Of a stretch of 64,000 nt of DNA, positions 44,835 through 51,630 are shown piece after piece; position 1 is the first letter of the stretch, and every line of letters begins with the position of its first letter. The position numbers and the translations under genes were made by a program. The notes beneath the pieces were generated by a model. It did no database searches, was not told the DNA's origin, and saw only the letters and a list, made by a program, of their open reading frames with translations. Source of the stretch: Streptomyces puniciscabiei. GTDB lineage: Bacteria > Actinomycetota > Actinomycetes > Streptomycetales > Streptomycetaceae. Where the stretch lies: assembly GCF_006715785.1 (NCBI RefSeq), contig NZ_VFNX01000001.1, positions 2,618,501 to 2,682,500 of the forward strand. The letters are read 5' to 3'.

Positions 44835-44879
44835 AGGTAGGCCTTTCCCTACCAGTCAAGCGTAGGGAATCGCCTACCT
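44835..44879. promoter_or_regulatory. 18-bp-arm inverted repeat upstream of the VOC-ArsR-SRPBCC operon
   Basis: Left arm AGGTAGGCCTTTCCCTAC and right arm GTAGGGAATCGCCTACCT match at 16 of 18 positions with a 9-base spacer, starting 12 bases upstream of the ATG at 44822. The nested GTAGG half-sites suggest two ArsR dimers side by side. Strong operator candidate for the repressor encoded second in the operon. Confidence 0.8.
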
Positions 44880-45027
44880 GTAGGCCATGAGCAGGTATTC
44901 ATGAGGCATGGCAGGCTTCACAACGGATTCCTGCCCGGCGTCGGAGGGTCCTCGCGGTCACTGCTGGTAGCTTGCTGCGGGCCGTCCGGCCGAGGACGGC
45001 CGGCCGCTACAGCTTGGGGGCTTTCCG

Positions 45028-45609
45028 GTGACGTCTGCGACGGGTGCGACTTCTGCGACTGCGACTGCTGCTGCTGCGAGTGCTGCGTCCGCTACGGGCG
45101 CAGTGAGTGCTGCGAGTACTGGGAGTGCGAGAGTGCGGACCGCGATCGTGGCCGTCGGCCTGGTGGGCGCGCTCTCCGCGTTGACCGCGTGCAGCGGCGG
45201 CGGGGGCGGGGGCGACAAGACCGCTGCCACCACGACGCCGAGCGCGACCGCGTCCGCCTCCTCCTCCGGCGCCTCGGCGGTGGCCGGGGCCTCCGGCAAG
45301 CTCCAGGGCAGCTGGATCACCACGAGCGGCGGCAAGATCGTGGCCCTGGTGATCACCGGCAAGAAGGCCGGGCTCTTCGTGACCGGCCGCAAGACCTGGT
45401 GCCAGGGCGCCGCCGGCGAGGAGTCCGGGATGCAGATGATCCATCTGACCTGCCCCGACGGCAACAAGGACCGGGTCACCGGCATGGTCGACTCGGTCAA
45501 CGCCAAGGACATGACGGTCACCTGGTCGGGCGGGACCGGCAAGGAGACGTACACCAAGGCGGAGGGCGGCAAGCTTCCTTCGGCGCTGCCGACCAAGGCG
45601 AAGCGGTGA
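45028..45609 (+). CDS. Putative lipoprotein, function unknown
   Basis: 193 residues if begun at GTG 45028. The signal sequence VRTAIVAVGLVGALSALTAC ends in a lipobox (LTAC) followed by a glycine linker and Ser/Thr/Ala-rich region, then a compact domain GKLQGSWITTSGGKIVALVITGKKAGLFVTGRKTWCQG with a Cys pair. A second GTG at 45133, right before the signal sequence and preceded by GGGAG, is an equally good start. The 35 residues before it are an Ala/Thr/Ser repeat with unusually T-rich third positions, so the longer form may be an artefact. Confidence 0.8.
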   Translation: MTSATGATSATATAAAASAASATGAVSAASTGSARVRTAIVAVGLVGALSALTACSGGGGGGDKTAATTTPSATASASSSGASAVAGASGKLQGSWITTSGGKIVALVITGKKAGLFVTGRKTWCQGAAGEESGMQMIHLTCPDGNKDRVTGMVDSVNAKDMTVTWSGGTGKETYTKAEGGKLPSALPTKAKR

Positions 45610-45747
45610 GTTGAGGCGGTGACAGGTGTGCGTCCAGCGGTGAGCGGGTGCCACCTGAAGCGGTGATTCCACCGGGGTGGGGGAACCGGGCCGGTGCGCA
45701 GGCGCCATGATGCTGGTGCACCGTCACGACCTCGATGGGACCTGCTC

Positions 45748-46263
45748 ATGCGCGCCATTCCGCTCACCGTCACGGCCCTCGCCGCCGCCCTGCTGCTCAC
45801 CGCCTGCGACGGCGGTGGGGGCAAGAGCGGCAGCCAGAACGGCTCGGCCTGCGAGATCGGCGGGGTCTCCGTGCAGATCGGGTCCGCGAGCGTGGCGCCG
45901 CAGGCCGGTGACACGGGTGAGATTCCGGTCAGCATCACCAACCAGAGCAGGCCCTGCACCCTGGACCAGTTCGCGGGCGTCGTCCTGAGCGCCGGCGGCA
46001 CCGAGGCCAAGGTGCCGGCTCTCAAGGGAGCCAAGGCCCAGAAGCTGAAGCTCGCCAAGGGCGACTCCGCGTCGTTCACCATCTCGTACGTGCGCGGCAA
46101 GGCGGGTGACAAGGCGGTCCTGGACGCCAAGAGCGTGAAGATCACCCTGCCCGGCACCACCGCCTCCCGAAGCTTCCCCTGGTCGTACGGCCCCGTCGCC
46201 ACCCAGACCGCCGGCACCGGCCCGAACGCCTCCGTGACCGCCTTCCAGCAGGCCGGCGACTGA
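45748..46263 (+). CDS. DUF4232-like lipoprotein
   Basis: 171-residue secreted lipoprotein: signal MRAIPLTVTALAAALLLTAC with lipobox LTAC, a Gly/Ser linker, then a DUF4232-like beta domain (VSVQIGSASVAPQAGDTGEIPVSITNQSRPCTLDQF, KLKLAKGDSASFTISYVRG). Two cysteines (SACEIGG and RPCTLD) probably pair. DUF4232 proteins are common, uncharacterised actinomycete surface lipoproteins. It lies 138 bases after another lipoprotein gene in the same direction. Confidence 0.88.
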   Translation: MRAIPLTVTALAAALLLTACDGGGGKSGSQNGSACEIGGVSVQIGSASVAPQAGDTGEIPVSITNQSRPCTLDQFAGVVLSAGGTEAKVPALKGAKAQKLKLAKGDSASFTISYVRGKAGDKAVLDAKSVKITLPGTTASRSFPWSYGPVATQTAGTGPNASVTAFQQAGD

Positions 46264-46445
46264 CACCGCGGCACGCCGGCCACCTCGACACCGACTCCGG
46301 ACGCATCGGGCGGGCCGAGTGCGGCCTGGCGGGGGGGCATCGGCCGTGGGAGGGGCCGGGTGCCGCCTGGCGGGGTCACTTCACCCTCGGCCGGGGGACG
46401 CGGGATTCGTGCGGGGCACTCGGGCCGGGGGGCGATCCCGGGGGG

Positions 46446-46503
46446 ACTCCGGCTAGGAGTCCATCCCAGGGGGCACTCCGGCCAGGAGTCCATCCCAGGG
46501 GGC
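46446..46503. repeat. Two-copy 29-bp tandem repeat
   Basis: ACTCCGGCYAGGAGTCCATC plus CCAGGGGGC twice, one mismatch between copies. It sits in the gene-free 649-bp gap 46264-46912. Confidence 0.85.
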
Positions 46504-46665
46504 ACCACGGCCTGGGGCCGGCTGAGTCCAGGCTGGGGGGGGCGACTCCAGGCCCGGGTCGGCTGGCCCAAGGGCGGGGTGTGATTAGGTCCGCTTCGGG
46601 CGGCACGGCACCGGCTTAGGGCGGGCTCACGCCAACATGGGTGGGCCGACGCCGGGTCCGGGGGT

Positions 46666-46822
46666 CGGCCACAGACCAGGGCGCGCCGACGACCGCTCCG
46701 GGCGCACTGACACCGGCCTACGGCGGACCGGCACCAGCCCTCGGTGCGCCGACGCCCACTCCAGGGACCGGCCACAGACCAGGGCGCGCCGACGACCGCT
46801 CCGGGCGCACTGACACCGGCCT
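46666..46822. repeat. 54-bp direct repeat, 103 bp apart
   Basis: The 54 bases from 46666 (beginning CGGCCACAGACCAGGGCGCG, ending CACTGACACCGGCCT) recur without mismatch from 46769. Degenerate versions occur between and after them. This repeat and the 29-bp repeat are all I see in the gap 46264-46912. Confidence 0.85.
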
Positions 46823-46912
46823 TCAGTGGGCCGGCGGCCGATCCAGGGACCGGCTTCAGGCCAAGGCGCGTGGACGTCGGCGTCAGGGAGGGCTCGCCCC
46901 GGGCTGGGCGGG

Positions 46913-48064
46913 TCAGTCCGGGCCTGGGGTGGACCGGGTGTCGTCTGGGCGGGGGCGCTCCAGGCCGGGGTGGGAGCTGACCCGGGCCCGGTCCGCCGCG
47001 CGGGCGCCCTCTGTCCAGCCGGCCGCGTCGGTCACCCCGCGCAGGCGGGTGGTGGTGGTTTCGGGGAACATGCGCTCCAGCCGGTCGGTGACGGCCAGCT
47101 CCCTGGTGGCGAGGACCGGCAGCAGGTCCTGGCTGACCTGGGTCTCGGCGGCGGTCGCGAGCCGGTCGCCGACCCGGTGCGCGTAGGCGGCCAGGAACGA
47201 CTGCCGGAAGGTCTTGGTGCGCTTCCGCCCGCCGGCTCTCTGGGCGGCCTCCGCCTTGGTCATCGCGTGCGTGGCCTGCACCAGCAGCGAGGTGTAGAGC
47301 AGCTCGACCGCCTCCAGGTCCGCCTCGAAGCCGACGACCGTGGAGAAGCCGAACGGTTCGTTCCACACCGCGCGGCAGTTGTTCGCGCCGGCCACCGCGT
47401 CGAGCAGGACCGCCTTGGCCTGTTCGTACGGCGGCTCGACCCCGATCCGGCAGGCGCCGGGCGTGTCCGGCGCGGGCGTCTCGGCGGCGAGCAGCGCCTC
47501 GTCGACGCTGTGCCGTGCCATCAGCTCCTGCGCCTTGGCGCTGAGCGCCTCCGCCTCCTCGGGATACCCGGTCGCCTCGGCCTTGGCGAGCAGCGCGCGG
47601 ATCCGGGCCGGTATACGGGAGGCGGCCGGGCCGGGGGTGCGCCGGGGCTCCTCCTCCAGGACCTCCAGGGCGGGCAGGCGCAGCAGCAGGCGGTACAGCT
47701 CCAGCGCGGTCGTGGCCTGCGAGAAGCGGTCGGCCTCGCGGGCGGCGCCCTCAGGCAGCTCCGCCAGCTGGGCGGTCCAGCGGCGCCCCCGCGGGCGGTC
47801 CCGCCCGGCCTGCGCGCGGATCAGCGCGGCGGCCAGGCGCACATGCCCGTCCTCCAACTCGCGCCGCACCAGCCGTACGACATCGGCGGGCTGCCAGCCG
47901 CGCCGCCAGGCCGTCGCCACGAACTCCTCGCCGCGCCGGGCGAGTTCGGCATCCGCGGCGGGGTCTGCGGCGAGCAGGGAGGCACCGGTGTCGAGGCCGG
48001 TGTCGGTGTCGTCGTAGAGGGCGGCCCCGAAGGCTCTCTCGACCGTGCTGGCAGTGCTGGTCAC
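46913..48064 (-). CDS. DUF2786 domain protein
   Basis: 383 residues with GTG start at 48064. The central SRIPARIRALLAKAEATGYPEEAEALSAKAQELMARHSVDEALL is the DUF2786 block, and a DUF7168-like C-terminal half follows (FGFSTVVGFEADLEAVELLYTSLLVQATHAM, FRQSFLAAYAHRVGDRL). The N-terminal 140 residues are helical (ATAWRRGWQPADVVRLVRREL). Domain members occur in phage and host proteins; the function is unknown. The gene is followed in its direction by the repeat-filled gap. Confidence 0.88.
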   Translation of the reverse strand: MTSTASTVERAFGAALYDDTDTGLDTGASLLAADPAADAELARRGEEFVATAWRRGWQPADVVRLVRRELEDGHVRLAAALIRAQAGRDRPRGRRWTAQLAELPEGAAREADRFSQATTALELYRLLLRLPALEVLEEEPRRTPGPAASRIPARIRALLAKAEATGYPEEAEALSAKAQELMARHSVDEALLAAETPAPDTPGACRIGVEPPYEQAKAVLLDAVAGANNCRAVWNEPFGFSTVVGFEADLEAVELLYTSLLVQATHAMTKAEAAQRAGGRKRTKTFRQSFLAAYAHRVGDRLATAAETQVSQDLLPVLATRELAVTDRLERMFPETTTTRLRGVTDAAGWTEGARAADRARVSSHPGLERPRPDDTRSTPGPD

Positions 48065-48305
48065 ACCGTCGATCGTGCCATGCCCCGCCGACAGCGGACC
48101 GAGCTCTGTCCACAGGCTGTGGACGAAGGGGCGCGGGCAGGCTCCGGGGCAGGGTTGCGAGTGCGGGTTCAGGGCCGGTCGAGGGCGCCGGATGTGCCGG
48201 GGATGTGCGGGATGCGGCGGTCGAGACCAAGGTAGTCGCCACCGGCCCCCAACATCGCGACCGCGTGGGTCATTTGACCGGCGGATCGTCTCAGTCCCTG
48301 GAATT

Positions 48306-48325
48306 CCCCCACGCGCGCGTGGGGG
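48306..48325. promoter_or_regulatory. 20-bp perfect palindrome before the LysE-family gene
   Basis: CCCCCACGCGCGCGTGGGGG, fully symmetric, 18 bases upstream of the ATG at 48344. It could be an operator or a 5' hairpin limiting ribosome access. Confidence 0.5.
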
Positions 48326-48343
48326 CGCGCGAAACATGGCGGC

Positions 48344-48967
48344 ATGGTGGACGCGTCTCTCTACGCGGCGTTCCTGATCGCCGCTCTCGCCCTCTGTGTC
48401 ACTCCCGGACCCGACATGATGTTCATCGTGGCGGTGGGCGGCCGGGGCGGCCCCCTGACGGGGATGGCGGCCGCCGTCGGGGTCGCCTGCGCCATGCTCG
48501 TGCACACGGTCGCCGCGGCGCTCGGTCTGTCGGCGCTGTTCCTGACCCTGCCGACGCTCTACGAGGCGCTGCACTGGGCGGGCGCGGCCTACCTGCTGTT
48601 CCTCGCGGTCAAGGCGTTCCGGGGCGCCGGCGGCCCGGTCGGGGCCGAGGCCGCGCCGAACGGGCGCCGACGGGCGTTCTGGCGGGGTGCCGTCACCAAC
48701 CTCCTCAACCCGAAGGTGATCCTCTTCAACGTCTCCTTCCTGCCGCAGTTCGTGGACCCCGCCCTGGGGCACGTGCGCGAGCAGTTCCTCGTCCTGGGCT
48801 TCACGATCACGGCGATGGGTGTGGTGGTGGACGGCTCGGTCGGGCTGCTGTCCGGGAAGCTCGCCTCGCTGCTGCGGCGCAGCCGGCGGATCGCCCGGGG
48901 CCTGGACTACTTCAGCGGGACGGTCTTCACCGGTCTCGCGGTCCGTCTCGCGGTCGCGCCGAAATGA
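48344..48967 (+). CDS. LysE-family amino acid exporter
   Basis: 207-residue inner membrane transporter of the LysE/RhtB family with six helices: the N-terminal block LIAALALCVTPGPDMMFIVAVGGRGG with the conserved PGPD, GAAYLLFLAVKAFRG, FWRGAVTNLLNPKVILFNVSFLPQFV (the NPK motif) and FLVLGFTITAMGVVVDG. Export of amino acids or analogues is expected; the substrate is not predictable. It stands alone; the palindrome just upstream may regulate it. Confidence 0.93.
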   Translation: MVDASLYAAFLIAALALCVTPGPDMMFIVAVGGRGGPLTGMAAAVGVACAMLVHTVAAALGLSALFLTLPTLYEALHWAGAAYLLFLAVKAFRGAGGPVGAEAAPNGRRRAFWRGAVTNLLNPKVILFNVSFLPQFVDPALGHVREQFLVLGFTITAMGVVVDGSVGLLSGKLASLLRRSRRIARGLDYFSGTVFTGLAVRLAVAPK

Positions 48968-48989
48968 CGGCGGCCGCACAGCGAAACGC

Positions 48990-49036
48990 TGTCAACCATC
49001 GGTTGACACCCCTCAGGGTGCAACCTACGGTTGACA
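48990..49036. promoter_or_regulatory. Twin operators before the HTH-ClpN gene
   Basis: A perfect 8-bp-arm palindrome TGTCAACC-ATC-GGTTGACA (48990-49008) and a close relative TGCAACC-TAC-GGTTGACA (49019-49036) ending one base before the ATG at 49038. The GGTTGACA halves are spaced by about 28 bp, near three helical turns. Strong autoregulation candidate. Confidence 0.75.
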
Positions 49037-49037
49037 C

Positions 49038-49799
49038 ATGGCGACCAACCCGAACATCACGGCATCCGTACGCCTCGACGACCTCATCGAGGCCATCAAG
49101 AAGGCCCACCACGAGCCCCTCGAACAGCTCCAGGACGCGGTGATCGCCGCCGATCACCTCGGTGACGTGGCCGACCATCTGATCGGTCACTTCGTCGACC
49201 AGGCCCGGCGCTCGGGCGCGTCCTGGACCGAGATCGGCCGGAGCATGGGCGTGACCCGGCAGGCGGCGCAGAAGCGGTTCGTGCCGAAGGAGTCCACCGA
49301 CCTCGACCCCGGTGACTTCAGCCGCTACACACCGCGCGCGCGGAACGTGGTCATGGCGGCGCACAACGAGGCGGTGGCCGCCCGCAACCCGGAGGGCCGA
49401 CCCGAGCACCTGGTCCTCGGGCTGCTGGCCGAACCCGAGGGCATCGCGGCGAAGGCGATCACCGAGCAGGGCGTCCTGCTGGACGCCGTACGGCAGGCCG
49501 CGACCGCCGCGCTCCCGCCCGCCGCCGAGAACGTCCCGGACCTCGTCCCCTACGGCCCCGACGCCAAGAAGGCGCTGGAACTCACCTTCCGCGAGGCCCT
49601 GAGGCTCGGCCACAACTACATCGGCACCGAGCACATCCTGCTCGCGCTCCTGGAGCAGGAGAACGGTCAGGGCGTGCTCAGCGGACTCGGCGTCACCAAG
49701 GCCGCGACCGAGGCGTATCTCGCCAAGGTGCTGTCGCTGATGGCGGAGCAGAAGAACCCGTTCGCCACCGGTGACGGCGGGGAGGCATCGGAGGGCTGA
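49038..49799 (+). CDS. HTH-Clp N-domain fusion protein
   Basis: 253 residues. Residues about 1-90 carry a sigma-region-4/Xre-like helix-turn-helix, SWTEIGRSMGVTRQAAQKRFV, after the helical DDLIEAIKKAHHEPLEQLQDAVIAADHLGDVADHLIG. Residues about 95-245 contain a double Clp_N repeat as in ClpC: YTPRARNVVMAAHNEAVAARNPEGRPEHLVLGLL and KKALELTFREALRLGHNYIGTEHILLALL. There is no ATPase, so it is not an unfoldase. It is probably a one-component regulator whose Clp_N part senses a ligand or adaptor such as a ClpC substrate. Twin palindromes overlap its promoter and start. Confidence 0.9.
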   Translation: MATNPNITASVRLDDLIEAIKKAHHEPLEQLQDAVIAADHLGDVADHLIGHFVDQARRSGASWTEIGRSMGVTRQAAQKRFVPKESTDLDPGDFSRYTPRARNVVMAAHNEAVAARNPEGRPEHLVLGLLAEPEGIAAKAITEQGVLLDAVRQAATAALPPAAENVPDLVPYGPDAKKALELTFREALRLGHNYIGTEHILLALLEQENGQGVLSGLGVTKAATEAYLAKVLSLMAEQKNPFATGDGGEASEG

Positions 49800-49847
49800 A
49801 ACCGCAGGTCGGAGCGATTGTCAGACCCGGCTGCCACACTCGCAGTC

Positions 49848-51548
49848 ATGACCGACCGGTGGGCTCTCGCACCGGCCGAGGACTCGGGCGTGGACGTCGC
49901 CCCCCTCGGCCCGGACGGGCTGCCCGCCGGGCCGGTGCGGCGGGAGAGCGATCTCGCCCAGGCGGTGCGGAGCCGCCCGGAGGTGACGCGCTGGGTGTGG
50001 CGGTCCACCCCCGAGGTCTACCCGCGTCTGCTCGCCACGGGGGTGCGAGTGGAGCGGTGCTACGACATCGAGGACGCCGAGACCCTCCTGCTGGGCCACG
50101 AGGGCAGGTACGGCGAACCGCGCTCGGCCGCCGCCGCCCTGGCCCGCCTCCGGGGCGGCCCCGTACCGCCCGACCCGCCCCAGCGCCCGGCCGAACCGGG
50201 CGCCCAGTCCCCCCTGTTCGAGCCCACCGGCACCCGCCTGCCCCTGACCGACCTCCTCGCGGTCTACGCCGAGCAGCTGCGGCGGCACGAGCGAACCGCC
50301 CACCCCGACCGGATGCGGCTGCTGACGGCCGCCGAATCGGCCGGCATGCTGGTGGCCGCCGAGATGAACCACGCGGGCCTGCCGTGGAGCGCCGAGGTCC
50401 ACCGCCGCCTGCTGCACGACCTGCTGGGCGAGCGGTACGCGGGCGGCGGCGAGCCACGCCGCCTCGCCGAGCTGGCCGACGAGGTCTCCGCCGCCTTCGG
50501 CCGCCGCGTCCGCCCCGATCTGCCCGCCGACGTCGTCAAGGCCTTCGCCCAGGCCGGGATCAAGGTGAGGTCCACCCGCCGCTGGGAGATCCGGTCCGTC
50601 GACCACCCGGCCGTCGCACCCCTGCTGGAGTACAAGAAGCTGTACCGCATCTGGGTGGCGCACGGCTGGTCCTGGCTGCAGGACTGGGTGCGCGACGGCC
50701 GCTTCCGCCCCGAGTTCCTCGCCGGCGGCACGGTGACCGGACGCTGGGTGACCAACGGCGGGGGCGCGCTGCAGATCCCCAAGGTGATCCGCCGGGCCGT
50801 GGTCGCCGACCCCGGCTGGCGGCTGGTGGTGGCCGACGCCGACCAGATGGAGCCGCGCGTGCTCGCCGCCATCTCCCGCGACCCCGGCCTGATGGAGGTC
50901 GCCGGCCGCGAGAGCGACCTCTACCAGTCCGTCTCCGACCGCGCCTTCTCCGGCGACCGCGACCAGGCCAAGATCGCCGTGCTCGGCGCGGTCTACGGCC
51001 AGACCTCGGGCGACGGCCTGAAGAACCTGGCCGCGCTGCGCCGCCGCTTCCCGAAGGCCGTCGCCTACGTCGACGAGGCGGCCCGCGCGGGAGAGGAGGG
51101 CCGGCTGGTGCGCACCTGGCTGGGCCGGACCTGTCCGCCGGCCGCGGGTGCCGGCGAGGACACCGCGGAGGAGGCGGGCATCCCCGTCGGCGACGACGAC
51201 ACCGAGACGCAGGCCGACGGCCAGACCGCCTGGGTTCCCGGCTACGCCTCCACCAACTCCCGGGCGCGGGGCCGCTTCGCGCGGAACTTCGTCGTCCAGG
51301 GCAGCGCCGCCGACTGGGCCCTGCTGATGCTCGCCGGGCTCCGCCGGGCCTGCGCGGACCTCAAGGCGGAGCTGGTCTTCTTCCAGCACGACGAGGTGAT
51401 CGTGCACTGCCCCGCCGAGGAGGCCGCCACGGTCGTCCAGGCCATCCGCGCCTGTGCCGACCTCGCCGGCCGGCTGACCTTCGGCGAGACACCGGTGCGG
51501 TTCCCGTTCACGACATCGGTGGTGGAATGCTATGCCGACGCCAAGTGA
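49848..51548 (+). CDS. Family A DNA polymerase (second Pol I, polymerase module)
   Basis: 566 residues. No 5'-3' exonuclease domain. The region to about 170 is a degenerate 3'-5' exonuclease-like segment, then the polymerase: GTVTGRWVTNGGGALQIPKVI, motif A VVADADQMEPRVLAAIS, motif B RDQAKIAVLGAVYGQTSG and motif C FFQHDEVIVHC. In motif B the R...K...x...YG pattern keeps Arg, Lys and Tyr, but the Phe of E. coli Pol I (F762) is Leu. It is distinct from housekeeping Pol I and known as a second, conserved streptomycete family A polymerase, likely in repair. No partner genes are adjacent. Confidence 0.93.
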   Translation: MTDRWALAPAEDSGVDVAPLGPDGLPAGPVRRESDLAQAVRSRPEVTRWVWRSTPEVYPRLLATGVRVERCYDIEDAETLLLGHEGRYGEPRSAAAALARLRGGPVPPDPPQRPAEPGAQSPLFEPTGTRLPLTDLLAVYAEQLRRHERTAHPDRMRLLTAAESAGMLVAAEMNHAGLPWSAEVHRRLLHDLLGERYAGGGEPRRLAELADEVSAAFGRRVRPDLPADVVKAFAQAGIKVRSTRRWEIRSVDHPAVAPLLEYKKLYRIWVAHGWSWLQDWVRDGRFRPEFLAGGTVTGRWVTNGGGALQIPKVIRRAVVADPGWRLVVADADQMEPRVLAAISRDPGLMEVAGRESDLYQSVSDRAFSGDRDQAKIAVLGAVYGQTSGDGLKNLAALRRRFPKAVAYVDEAARAGEEGRLVRTWLGRTCPPAAGAGEDTAEEAGIPVGDDDTETQADGQTAWVPGYASTNSRARGRFARNFVVQGSAADWALLMLAGLRRACADLKAELVFFQHDEVIVHCPAEEAATVVQAIRACADLAGRLTFGETPVRFPFTTSVVECYADAK

Positions 51549-51630
51549 GCGCTGCCGGAGTGCACTTCGGTCCCTCGTCGGGGGCCTTTCAAGGAGCCTA
51601 CGGTCACTCCGCCCACTCCGCCCCCTCGGT

